Shown here piece after piece: positions 45,863 through 53,517 of a stretch of 64,000 nucleotides of DNA. Both the position numbers and the translations under genes were made by a program. Source of the DNA: Paenibacillus agricola (lineage in GTDB: Bacteria > Bacillota > Bacilli > Paenibacillales > NBRC-103111); NCBI RefSeq assembly GCF_011440305.1, contig NZ_JAAOIW010000006.1, forward strand, positions 62,001-126,000, written 5' to 3'. The number at the start of each line of letters is the position of its first letter. Position 1 is the stretch's first letter. Below the pieces are notes generated by a model. The model was not told where the DNA came from. It saw only the letters and a program-made list of their open reading frames with translations, and made no database searches.

Positions 45863-45937
45863 TTTAGTTTCTGTAGTCAAAAGGGTAGACTCCTCCCTTG
45901 ACGGCTGGTACGCGTTTTTTCCAGCCCGGAAACTAAA
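45863..45937 (-). ncRNA. Candidate structured leader RNA (three-way junction) of the methyltransferase gene
   Basis: On the minus strand the ends TTTAGTTTC and GAAACTAAA form a nine-pair closing stem. Inside are two hairpins: GGCTGG/CCAGCC with a 12-base loop, and TCAAGGG/CCC-TT-TTGA with a nine-base loop and a two-base bulge. The element ends 65 bases before the start codon. Between it and the gene lies GCTA-TCCCG-TAGC followed by TTTTTT, which could be a weak terminator or expression platform. It does not match a riboswitch class I can name. Confidence 0.45.
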
Positions 45938-46097
45938 TACCTCGAACAATACGGAAAGACATCCAATTCACCTCATTTGAAAGATTGTTTTTATTATATT
46001 TCTATTAGAGCTTGTCAATCAAGAAATAGTTCAAAATAATTCTTTGCACCTTTCTCCCTACATGGAGCGACCACTGATCGCAAGGGAAATGATAATA

Positions 46098-46250
46098 ATG
46101 AATGTTGAAAGAACTTTTAATGGGAACGAGTCATTTATAAAACTACTTATGCCTTTGATCGATGCTGAAGGTTCTGAACCACCGTATGGTTACAGACTGA
46201 ATAGTGGAAAACTTGTTCTTGCTGAAGACGACGCGCCCAACAATGTATAA
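46098..46250 (+). CDS. Hypothetical small protein, perhaps a recombinase-related fragment
   Basis: A 50-codon frame from ATG 46098 with AAGGGA upstream: it starts MNVERTFNGNESFIKLLMPL and ends with PPYGYRLNSGKLVLAEDDAP. The second half resembles the segment G-Y-R-x-x-x-G-K-L-V-x-x-x-x-x-A-P found at the start of the recombinase domain of large serine recombinases; the first half resembles small proteins encoded near such recombinases. It may be a fusion remnant. Function not established. Confidence 0.35.
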   Translation: MNVERTFNGNESFIKLLMPLIDAEGSEPPYGYRLNSGKLVLAEDDAPNNV

Positions 46251-46312
46251 TAAACAAGAACTTGCATGCACTACTGCCCCTTCTCATCTGCAATAAACGG
46301 CCTTAGCACAGT

Positions 46313-46340
46313 GAAGCTGCCGATCGTCGTCGGCAGCTTC
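46313..46340 (-). terminator. Perfect 11-bp hairpin behind the SDR remnant
   Basis: GAAGCTGCCGA pairs with TCGGCAGCTTC around six bases. It lies 42 bases beyond the stop codon of the minus-strand SDR remnant and is probably its old terminator; there is no T tract. Confidence 0.55.
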
Positions 46341-46381
46341 GAAGTGTTTCACGTCTCGACACCGACAGAGCCGACGGCGGT

Positions 46382-46540
46382 TCAGCTGATGAAGTAGTGA
46401 CCTTCTTCGAGGCCCGAGATCAGTGAAGGATGTGCTGGCGGCCATCCCAAGCGTTCTTGATTCAGCGCACTCGACGTTGGGTTGTCGGTCGACACAAAGG
46501 CACTCAAAAAGTCGAAGTGGGCGGAAGGGTGAATTTGTTC
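46382..46540 (-). pseudogene. C-terminal remnant of an SDR / NAD-dependent epimerase-like oxidoreductase
   Basis: A 52-codon frame without start reads HFDFLSAFVSTDNPTSSALN followed by QERLGWPPAHPSLISGLEE and GHYF before the stop. This is the typical C-terminus of atypical SDR proteins (pattern SSALTxExLGWxPTxPGLIxDLExGHYF). The frame is interrupted by TAA just upstream; up to about 46660 the minus strand keeps a protein-like look in other frames, so the gene is truncated and shifted. It lies downstream of an HxlR regulator gene on the same strand. Confidence 0.7.
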
Positions 46541-46721
46541 CTGGAGAATTAATTTGATGAGGAAGCAGCAACATGAATTTTAAACTGGTCGCAGACGACA
46601 TGCACGGTGACAAGCGAGTGCGACCACACAGCGTTGCCTTTTTCATGGGCGAAGTGAAAAAATAGACAACATTCTTTAAAATCAAGAAAGTTGCCTATTA
46701 GGGGGACTTTTCAGTGCTCTC

Positions 46722-47090
46722 CTATTTGTACTGCAACGAAGTTTCGCGACCATCGACGAGCTTCGGATGTTCCCCCCAGTTTTCACCCCATATGCGCATT
46801 TGTTGAAGCACGGGTATGTACTCTCTACCTTTATCCGTTAGCGAGTACTCAACGGTTACAGGTACGGTAGGAAACACCTGGCGATTGATGACTTGATACT
46901 GCTCCAAATGGCGCAGGACATCCGTTAAAGATTTGATGCTAATGTTATCTAAATTTCTTCGCATTTGATTAAATCGTTGCGGACCCAGACTAAGTAAGGA
47001 AAGCACCAAAAAAGACCATTTTCCGCGAACAACCTCTAAAGCTTCACGAATGGAGATGAGGCATAGTTCGTCCTCTTTGCGTTCATTCAC
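46722..47090 (-). CDS. HxlR-family transcriptional regulator
   Basis: Winged-helix regulator (122 aa) with the family pattern ALEVVRGKWSFLVLSLLSLG, FNQMRRNLDNISIKSLTDVL and VTVEYSLTDKGREYIPVL. I use GTG 47090 (VNERKED) because AGGAG is eight bases before it. HxlR proteins sense redox or electrophile stress and usually regulate a divergent reductase, here the NmrA-like gene at 47267. Repeated GTCTACT sequences occur between the two genes. Confidence 0.9.
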   Translation of the reverse strand: MNERKEDELCLISIREALEVVRGKWSFLVLSLLSLGPQRFNQMRRNLDNISIKSLTDVLRHLEQYQVINRQVFPTVPVTVEYSLTDKGREYIPVLQQMRIWGENWGEHPKLVDGRETSLQYK

Positions 47091-47117
47091 AGAAATCACT
47101 CCTAACTAAAATATAGG

Positions 47118-47165
47118 TAGTCTACTTTATGAAGTTATATAAAAATAATGTGTCTACTATTAATT
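47118..47165. promoter_or_regulatory. Repeated GTCTACT boxes between HxlR and NmrA genes
   Basis: TAGTCTACTTTAT (47118-47130) and TGTCTACTATTAAT (47151-47164) are direct repeats, GTCTACT to GTCTACT 32 bases apart, about three helical turns. The first includes the short palindrome GTAG-T-CTAC. They are candidate HxlR binding sites. Confidence 0.5.
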
Positions 47166-47266
47166 ATATCTCTAATGATTTAAAGTAACAACAAGACTTA
47201 TTTAACTTCTTATGGTTTAGCTTAAGCAGAGATAGTCTTATAAAGCTTAGGGAGGAGCATGGCTAT

Positions 47267-48151
47267 ATGAACGAAAAAAAGATATTGGTTTTGGGAGCTA
47301 CCGGACAACAAGGAGGTGCGGCAGTTAGGCATTTAATGGCCGATGGCTGGAAGGTTCGTGCATTTACTCGCGATTTATCAAGCGATAAGGCCATGAAACT
47401 ATCCCAATTAGGAGCCGAGCTTGCTTTGGGTGACATGGACGATCTTGCCTCACTCGATGCGGCTATGCAGGGGGTTTATGGCGTATTCAGTGTTCAGGCT
47501 TCGAGTTGGACCCCTACTCTCGAATCCAACGCCGAAGAAAAGCGTATGGGGGAGGCTGTAGCGGACGCGGCCCAAAAGGCGAACATCCAGCACTTCGTTT
47601 ATACATCTGTTGGCGGTGCAGATGCGCAATCCCGGTATCGCGATATGGCCAAATGGGATATTGAGCAGTACATTCATTCAATCGGTTTGCCGGCCACCAT
47701 ATTGCGTCCCGCCACCTTCATGGAAAACTTCGCGATGTCCGCCGGCGTACAGCACGGCACGCTCACACAAGCCTTCAAGCCAGATGGAGTGATCCCACTC
47801 GTAGCTGTGGACGACATCGGCGCTTTCGTCGCCTTAGCTTTTAGACACCCAGACGACTATTTGGGCAGAACTATCGAAATTGCCTTCGATAATTTAACAC
47901 CCTTGCAGATTGCTGACGCCATAGGCCGTTTAACCAACCGTACCATTCCTTACGTTCAAATTCCGCTGGAAACGATGCGACAGCATAATGAACTTTTGGC
48001 CGGTGTGTTTCAATGGATAAACGAAGAAGGCCACAAGGTCGATATTTCTGCTTTGCGCAAGCTATTCCCGGAATTTACGGATTTTGATACCTGGGTGGAA
48101 AAGCAAGGAAAAGCGAAGTTCGAGGCATTGTTCCGTACAGAGCGTACATGA
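47267..48151 (+). CDS. NmrA/HSCARG-like NAD(P)-binding protein
   Basis: Atypical SDR protein (294 aa). The nucleotide-binding motif is ILVLGATGQQGGAAVRHLM; typical later segments are GVYGVFSVQASSWTP, HFVYTSVGGADAQSRYRDM and ATILRPATFMENFA. It resembles NADPH sensors and quinone reductases of the NmrA group. AGGGAGGAG precedes ATG 47267. It is divergent from the HxlR gene and probably controlled by it. Confidence 0.9.
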   Translation: MNEKKILVLGATGQQGGAAVRHLMADGWKVRAFTRDLSSDKAMKLSQLGAELALGDMDDLASLDAAMQGVYGVFSVQASSWTPTLESNAEEKRMGEAVADAAQKANIQHFVYTSVGGADAQSRYRDMAKWDIEQYIHSIGLPATILRPATFMENFAMSAGVQHGTLTQAFKPDGVIPLVAVDDIGAFVALAFRHPDDYLGRTIEIAFDNLTPLQIADAIGRLTNRTIPYVQIPLETMRQHNELLAGVFQWINEEGHKVDISALRKLFPEFTDFDTWVEKQGKAKFEALFRTERT

Positions 48152-48225
48152 GATTGTTAATCAACAGGTCTGGCATTCGAAGACCGCCTCATAACCACCG
48201 GTTTAGCCAGTGGCTCCATCAAGCC

Positions 48226-48605
48226 CTATAAGGGTATGTTACAAGCAGGAGCCTCTAAGGCGCAATGAAATTCTGCCAACCGCGTATAATCATGGGCTAG
48301 CCCCTGAAAAGGGGCCGCTTTGCCTGTCCTTTTCACCGTCTCACCCGTAAACGGGTCGATCAGTTCTTGTTAGTTGAATGTATTCTTCAAGCATTTTTAT
48401 GTTGCCGCCCACCGTATCCACATCGTACCCTCTTCGCCAGAATTGCCGGTACGATGCTTCAGATTCGCAACTTATCAAAGATCCTCAGTGGGCCTTTCCA
48501 TTTAAATTCCCCCATGAAATCCGATACACTTAGCTGTCTGCGGGGGCTATTTGTATTTGCCTTTAAGATGTGACTTGTCAGAAGTAATACTCGATAGTCA
48601 TAGAT
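48226..48605 (-). pseudogene. IS200/IS605-type TnpA remnant
   Basis: Pieces of a Y1 transposase are readable on the minus strand in changing frames. First TSHILKANTNSPRRQ, corresponding to the DHIHLLVSIPP region, then LSVSDFMGEFKWKGPLRIFD, then YDVDTVGGNIKMLEEYIQ in another frame, then ELIDPFTGETVKR. These match in order the TnpA pattern SVSxFMGxLKGKSxLxIFD, GYYVDTVGxNxxTIxxYI, DPFTGE. At least two frameshifts separate them. The N-terminal catalytic HUH region is mostly lost. Confidence 0.75.
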
Positions 48606-48894
48606 GATACGTTGGGAAAGAAAATTCCAAGTTATTGCTGTTATATTATTGGTTATTGCAGCAGTACTGTGCCAAATAAAGATCAATATGCTTCATGGTT
48701 AAAGTCAAAGGTAACAGAAAAAGTGATAGTCAATTTTTGAAATTTGGAGTTGAATTGATAGGATCGGCTATAATCAAAGAAACAACCACGTGCCAAAAGA
48801 TCATACTTTTGAAACAGGCTTAAGCCCTCCTCTTTATGAGCAAGGGATTAATGTATGTGTTTAAAATAATTCATGCTAATTTGGATCACAGTCA
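48606..48894. other. Non-coding stretch
   Basis: AT-rich sequence between the TnpA remnant and the end of the DUF4183 gene. I see no gene, hairpin terminator or recognisable relic in it. Confidence 0.4.
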
Positions 48895-49668
48895 TCAAGT
48901 ATCAATTGTCGTACTAACAGTTATGTTATTAGTAGATGTAGATAAAGACATAGTCCCTGCAAAATCTTCAGTCTGCAATACTACAGCTACTCCAAGTACA
49001 ACCGATGCATTAATAACCAAATTGTCGGAGGTCAAACTTGATAAATCTGCAAGTTGTAGTACACCGTTAATATATACATTGTAAAATCCATCTGTCGGCA
49101 CAGTTAGGCTACCAGCATCAACAGGGTTGCCACTGTCGTCTATAAAAGCTGTTGCTGGAATTGTAGTTATTCCTCCTGCAATCATTCCTACTATAACAGT
49201 GGCTGAATATCTACTAACCGCAGCATCGACATCTGTTGTTGTGGTAACGTCTACACTTCCTACAACAGTGTTTGTTGCTGTTAAATACAATTTTAAATAG
49301 GGAACAGGCATGGACGTTCGTTCTCTCTTCTTAGTATTTTTTTTGATTATTTTCTTATACTTGCAACGTGATTTTGGCTTATAACTAATAAATTGGAGCA
49401 TCATAGGTGTTCCTATGGGAGGAACATCACGTGACTTAATAATTAATTTGCCTTTTTGTATACTATAAATGATATTAGGCTGAAGAACTCCGTTAATATA
49501 AAAATTTACTAATAAAAGTTGATTTAGAGCAGGAATTACTGTCGAGTTATAACCTCTGTGACGATCAGCAAAAGAATAGACTCTTTTTACCCCATTTGAT
49601 TTGGTGATATAATAGGTTGTTTTTAATTTATTCAAGGCAACGATTGTTTCACACCTCCTGTTATTCAT
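48895..49668 (-). CDS. Protein with two DUF4183 domains
   Basis: Protein (257 aa) with two DUF4183-type modules. The first (about residues 14-96) has TTYYITKSNGVKRVY, NFYINGVLQPNIIYSIQKG and PIGTPMMLQFISY; a basic linker (KPKSRCKYKKIIKKNTKKRE) follows; the second (about 118-250) has VPYLKLYLTATNTVVGS, YNVYINGVLQLADLS and VVLQTEDF. The motif YxNGVLQ occurs once in each. DUF4183 proteins occur in spore-forming Bacilli and are suspected surface or exosporium components. The start is doubtful: ATG 49668 has no ribosome binding site, while a strong AGGAGGT lies inside codons 4-6, pointing to a non-ATG start downstream, perhaps TTG 49635. Confidence 0.75.
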   Translation of the reverse strand: MNNRRCETIVALNKLKTTYYITKSNGVKRVYSFADRHRGYNSTVIPALNQLLLVNFYINGVLQPNIIYSIQKGKLIIKSRDVPPIGTPMMLQFISYKPKSRCKYKKIIKKNTKKRERTSMPVPYLKLYLTATNTVVGSVDVTTTTDVDAAVSRYSATVIVGMIAGGITTIPATAFIDDSGNPVDAGSLTVPTDGFYNVYINGVLQLADLSSLTSDNLVINASVVLGVAVVLQTEDFAGTMSLSTSTNNITVSTTIDT

Positions 49669-49808
49669 CTTATGAAATATAGATATAGGTTGAACTAGTT
49701 AAATAAACTAACTAATTTATAAAAGGCTTTTGTTTATATGTTGAGACATTTAATCATTTGAACAAAAGAGGAAACTATTATAAATTAAAATGATAAAAAG
49801 GTGAGTTT

Positions 49809-50072
49809 ATTGCGATTTGTCGAGATTTAAAAAATCCAATACTCTCCAATGAAAAAGTTGAAATAGAGCCGTCCATAATTCACTTAGGCTTTTGTAAGGA
49901 GGGACTTGATATCCATGCTGTGGGATTCAAAAATAAAGATAGAACTTATGATATATTCTTAAATGAAGAGGATGACAAAGTTCTTGTTGATTCAAAGTTA
50001 AGTCGTAGAGAAGTACAGGGCACGTTCATTTTTTCTGTATCTGATTCCAGTTCGGCTTATCGAATGAATTAG
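49809..50072 (+). pseudogene. Startless 87-codon frame, unknown protein
   Basis: An open frame without ATG, GTG or TTG near its beginning runs from about 49800 to TAG 50070. It reads like real protein, with IEPSIIHLGFCKEGLDIHAV, RTYDIFLNEEDDKVLVDSKL and VQGTFIFSVSDSSSAYRMN. I do not recognise a family. The missing start suggests a 5'-truncated gene; an ATT start at 49809 behind AAGGTGAG is possible but unlikely. Confidence 0.35.
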
Positions 50073-50074
50073 TC

Positions 50075-50182
50075 ATGAAGAATTACTCTCCATATAGTTC
50101 AAATAAATTAAATGAAGGTCGTAACAATAGAGGCCATGTAAAGTTATGGATTGACCCATTTTACAGGTTTCGCTTTTCGTGA
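50075..50182 (+). pseudogene. Short fragment resembling a transposase N-terminus
   Basis: A 35-codon frame, MKNYSPYSSNKLNEG then RNNRGHVKLWIDPFYRF, resembles the N-terminus of IS5/IS903-type transposases, where an R-G-x-(V/L)-x-x-W-(I/F) segment precedes the catalytic core. It stops at TGA. The match is short and tentative. Confidence 0.3.
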
Positions 50183-50289
50183 AATACTCATTGAATTAAT
50201 ATCTTGTTCACTGCTCGTGAGGAATGTAAACAAGATGTGACGGTGTCTGAACCCTCCAAACATGACACTGCGCCGATTGTGGCAAGGCT

Positions 50290-50537
50290 CTATGGTATGT
50301 CCATTACCGTAAGGGCTATATATGCGACCAGCTCAGCCATATCGCCAGCTTCAATCTCCTTGCTCACGGTCCACCGCGACAGCATGGCGATCCCCAAGCC
50401 CGCGGCTACAGCCTCTTGATACTCTGGCTGCTATTAAACACATAAGAACGCTTAATCACTAGAGCGGTCTCCTGCATAAAATGGTTACTAAACGCTATTG
50501 TGCCCGAGCCGCTTTCCCGCCAGCTTGTTATCGATGG
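50290..50537 (-). pseudogene. LysR-family regulator remnant (effector domain)
   Basis: On the minus strand PSITSWRESGSGTIAF corresponds to the ITRExGSGT segment of the LysR effector domain, followed by METALVIKRSY-like sequence. After a frameshift at about 50415 comes EAVAAGLGIAMLSRWTVSKE and IEAGDMAELVAYIAL, the typical xxVAAGLGIALLxRxxV end of the domain. The DNA-binding domain is absent, so only the C-terminal third is left. Confidence 0.65.
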
Positions 50538-50592
50538 TGCATATGGCATAAAATAACTTTAGATATCATCTTTTTGAAAAGGGTGTGGGGCA

Positions 50593-51936
50593 ATGGAGCA
50601 GGGTCATATAGAAAGCATCAAGGCTACACGTTCTAAAATACGGCTGCAGACGATCGCCCAGGTTTTGGATGAATTTGATGGTTCGGTCATGGAGCTCGAT
50701 TTGCACAAGCGCAACTTGAAATATTTGAAAATGGCGCAAAGCCCATTCTCTTTCTATAGAGGCAGCAGCTATTTGTTTTATTATGATGTAAGCCGGGTCT
50801 GGTTTCCGTTCCATAGCTCGCCGGAGAGGCCGACATGGATTCAGGGCGATCTGCACTTTGAGAATTTTGGGGCGTACCGCAATGAAAGCGGATTTGATGT
50901 GTTTGATATCAATGATTTTGACGAGGGCTATGTGGGCTCCTATCTGTATGATTTACTGCGGATGTGCGTTAGTATATTGCTGGTTTACCGAAGTAAGGAA
51001 TTGGCGCTGGGTAAGGAATTGGAACTAAGTAAGCAAAAGGAAGCGTTATTCGAATATATAACCGCTTATGTGGAGCAAATTGAGCAATTTGCTAAGCGCA
51101 AGGAAGACCCACGCTCGCTCGTTTTCGATGAAGACCAAACGCAGGGACCGATCCGTAAACTTTTGAAAAAGCTGAAGAAACGCGATGCCGGGCATCTTTT
51201 GCTGAGTATCACGGAGCTTGCGGAGGGAAGCCGCCGCTTCACGCGGACGGATGAGATGCAGGAGCCTACGGAAGCGGAAGCCGCGATGGTAAGGGCAAAC
51301 TGGCCGAGTTATTTGGGCACACTCGAATTAAGAACAAAGCAGCCGGAGAGCTACTACACCATTAAGGATATTGTCTTCAAGCATGGTTCAGGAACGGCTT
51401 CGATTGGTCTGAACCGCTTTTATGTGCTGATCGAAGGAAAAAGCAACCAAGAGCTGGATGATATCGTTGTGGAGCTTAAGGAGGTTCGCGGTCCGGTACC
51501 GGCTTATTTTATGCCTTATAACGAACGGTTTTGGCAGCAATGTGCCCATCAGGGGCAACGGGTCACCCTGACCCAAAAGGCGATGCACCATGAGGCTGAT
51601 CCTCTGCTTGGCTACCTGACAATGGCAGACCGCCATTATTACGTCAGGGAGCGTTCACCTTTTAAAAAGAAGCTAAAGGTCGATAACATCGCTGATCGGG
51701 GCGATTGGTTGAATGTGCTGCAAGGTATGGGGCAAATTACGGCCAAAATCCATGCGCGGGCCGATGTAGATATGCAATTAGGCATGGTATCCCATCATAG
51801 TGAGGATGAAATCAAGCTCGCTATGGGCGAGGACACGGAAGCCTTTAAAGACTATATAGCCAATTGGGCCTTAGCTTATGTGGAGCAGGTCGAGGAGGAT
51901 TATGAGCTGTTTATGGAGTGGATAGGCCAGGGCTAA
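50593..51936 (+). CDS. DUF2252 domain protein
   Basis: Protein of the DUF2252 family (447 aa), a protein-kinase-like fold of unknown reaction. Family motifs are SPFSFYRGSSYLFYYDVS, TWIQGDLHFENFGAYRNESG, FDINDFDEGYVGSYLYDLLR and KHGSGTASIGLNRFYVLIEG; the HFEN and DFD segments occupy the places of kinase catalytic and metal-binding motifs. AAGGGTGTGGGG precedes ATG 50593. It is followed by its own terminator. The role is unknown. Confidence 0.88.
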   Translation: MEQGHIESIKATRSKIRLQTIAQVLDEFDGSVMELDLHKRNLKYLKMAQSPFSFYRGSSYLFYYDVSRVWFPFHSSPERPTWIQGDLHFENFGAYRNESGFDVFDINDFDEGYVGSYLYDLLRMCVSILLVYRSKELALGKELELSKQKEALFEYITAYVEQIEQFAKRKEDPRSLVFDEDQTQGPIRKLLKKLKKRDAGHLLLSITELAEGSRRFTRTDEMQEPTEAEAAMVRANWPSYLGTLELRTKQPESYYTIKDIVFKHGSGTASIGLNRFYVLIEGKSNQELDDIVVELKEVRGPVPAYFMPYNERFWQQCAHQGQRVTLTQKAMHHEADPLLGYLTMADRHYYVRERSPFKKKLKVDNIADRGDWLNVLQGMGQITAKIHARADVDMQLGMVSHHSEDEIKLAMGEDTEAFKDYIANWALAYVEQVEEDYELFMEWIGQG

Positions 51937-51969
51937 GGCTCACACCCTGCAGTGGTGCAGGAGCCTTTT
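51935..51969 (+). terminator. Terminator overlapping the DUF2252 stop codon
   Basis: AAGGCTC pairs with GAGCCTT and CTGCA with TGCAG around GTGG, with a five-base bulge, then TTTT. The stem begins inside the stop codon. Confidence 0.75.
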
Positions 51970-52004
51970 GGCTAAGTAGAATGGTGACAATAGAATAGCT
52001 AAGG

Positions 52005-52033
52005 TTGACGCTACAAGGATACTGTTGTAGCAT
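52005..52033 (+). promoter_or_regulatory. Promoter of the permease/BenE/UbiD cluster
   Basis: TTGACG (52005-52010), 17 bases, TAGCAT (52028-52033). The perfect inverted repeat at 52042-52058 begins eight bases after the -10 box. Confidence 0.5.
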
Positions 52034-52041
52034 TAATTTTA

Positions 52042-52058
52042 TGGTATACAATATACCA
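52042..52058. promoter_or_regulatory. GntR/FadR-type operator (perfect 17-bp inverted repeat)
   Basis: TGGTATACAATATACCA: arms TGGTATA and TATACCA with centre CAA. This is the form of site bound by FCD/VanR-type GntR regulators (GTATAC-like cores). It covers the expected transcription start of the permease gene, so binding should repress the cluster. No GntR gene is in the window. Confidence 0.65.
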
Positions 52059-52082
52059 AATAACACGATTTTTAGAGGTAAG

Positions 52083-53414
52083 ATGAAAAGTTACTTTATA
52101 TTACTGATGTGTGTAATGTTTTTAATTCAATATTTTGTGAATGCAGCTTGGTTGGTATACATATTGGCTATTTTTGCTACGGTTGCTTTTATAGGGAGTA
52201 TAACACTGGCAAGGACGGTTCCACGGATATTTAGCATCCTTATGTTTATAGCCGGTATCGTGTTAACCCAATTAAAGGGCCAAGGTATGGATGCGGTTGC
52301 ACAAGGAATTACATCGAACATACCCTTGCTCACCCTGCTTGTTCTAGTCCCTTTATTGTCGATCCCGTTTAAAATGGGAGGATTTTTTGATTCTATTTTG
52401 TTATACCTCCAGAAGCTCCGGAACAGCCCCAGAAAAATGTTTGCGGGGATTACGATCGTGCTTTTTTTTCTTGGACCTATATTAAACCTCGGTTCCATCC
52501 GGATTGTTCATGAATTAATTAAAGATCTGCGGTTGAACACTACTTTTTTGTCAAAAGCTTACCTTGTTGGGTTTTCGACGACTATTTTATGGTCACCTTA
52601 TTATGCGGCAGTTGGGATCGTTTTATTGTATCTGGATGTATCCATTGGAAACTATATGACCTATGGTTTTGGGTTAGCCGTTTTATTTTTAATTGTAGGG
52701 AATCTAATGTTAGGATGGTGGGCAAGAAAGCAGCAATGGGACACGGAAGCTACGAATCCAAGTGAAATTACGGCTGTCCACCGAAAAAGGATCAGGATAT
52801 TGCCCCTCATCATTTTAATGCTGATGGTCATAACGATTGTTGCCGAATTTACCACACATTGGTCCATGCTTGTTTTGGTAAGTCTTCTAGCGCTTTTATT
52901 TCCGATAGCCTGGAGCCTGTTTTCGAAGCAATGGGGATTATTAAAACGGCATCTCATTGATTATCGGGACAAAGCGGTGCCTATTATGAATAATGAAATT
53001 ATCATGTATATCAGTGCTGGATTTTTTGGGCAATCGCTAAAGGGCTCAAGCTTTGGGCAAGGAATTAGCTTGTTTATGAATGATCTATCTCAACTATCTT
53101 TTTTGTTATTTGCCGTCTTTATTGTCGTTTTGATGGTCAGTATCACCTTTGTAGGCATTCATCAAGTGGTTGTCGTAAGTGTAATTGCAACGCAAATGGA
53201 TCCGGTCCTGTTGGGAACAACCAAAGAAATTTTGGCCATGTTATTAATGCTTGCCTGGTCCACCTCCTCTATATTGAGTCCAGTAAATCCCATCAATCTG
53301 TTAGTAAGTACTTTGCTGAAAAAATCTAGTATTGAAGTGGGTCTTCGAGATAATGGATGGTACTTACTCGTTGTATGTGCAATTGGCATAGCTATACTTA
53401 CTTATTTCCACTAA
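52083..53414 (+). CDS. Multi-pass membrane transporter, ion-transporter-superfamily-like
   Basis: Integral membrane protein (443 aa) with about 11-12 predicted helices. The segments FFLGPILNLGSIRIVHELI and GFSTTILWSPYYAAVGIVLL in the first half and MLLMLAWSTSSILSPVNPIN in the second look like the two re-entrant S/T/N-P motifs of organic-anion transporters, and ITFVGIHQVVVVSVI is typical of this superfamily. ATG 52083 follows AGAGG; the longer frame would overlap the operator. Its position suggests uptake of an organic or aromatic acid, which is inference. Confidence 0.7.
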   Translation: MKSYFILLMCVMFLIQYFVNAAWLVYILAIFATVAFIGSITLARTVPRIFSILMFIAGIVLTQLKGQGMDAVAQGITSNIPLLTLLVLVPLLSIPFKMGGFFDSILLYLQKLRNSPRKMFAGITIVLFFLGPILNLGSIRIVHELIKDLRLNTTFLSKAYLVGFSTTILWSPYYAAVGIVLLYLDVSIGNYMTYGFGLAVLFLIVGNLMLGWWARKQQWDTEATNPSEITAVHRKRIRILPLIILMLMVITIVAEFTTHWSMLVLVSLLALLFPIAWSLFSKQWGLLKRHLIDYRDKAVPIMNNEIIMYISAGFFGQSLKGSSFGQGISLFMNDLSQLSFLLFAVFIVVLMVSITFVGIHQVVVVSVIATQMDPVLLGTTKEILAMLLMLAWSTSSILSPVNPINLLVSTLLKKSSIEVGLRDNGWYLLVVCAIGIAILTYFH

Positions 53415-53517
53415 AATTACTTTACAAAAACATCAACGAGCGATTATTCTAAGTATTCAGTAAAAAGTTAGCCGCGAAAAGATATGACATTAAATGACCA
53501 GCCATCAAGGAGGCTTT

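Noticed and set aside
45863-45937. Purine riboswitch or hammerhead ribozyme
   Set aside because: The leader contains GTCTACC and GACTAC as in purine riboswitches, and a GAAAC as in hammerheads, but the junction lengths are wrong for the former and the CUGAUGA core of the latter is missing.
48895-49084. Plus-strand open frame of 82 codons beginning at 48836
   Set aside because: Overlaps the 3' end of the DUF4183 gene and has no conserved features; the minus-strand frame is the gene.
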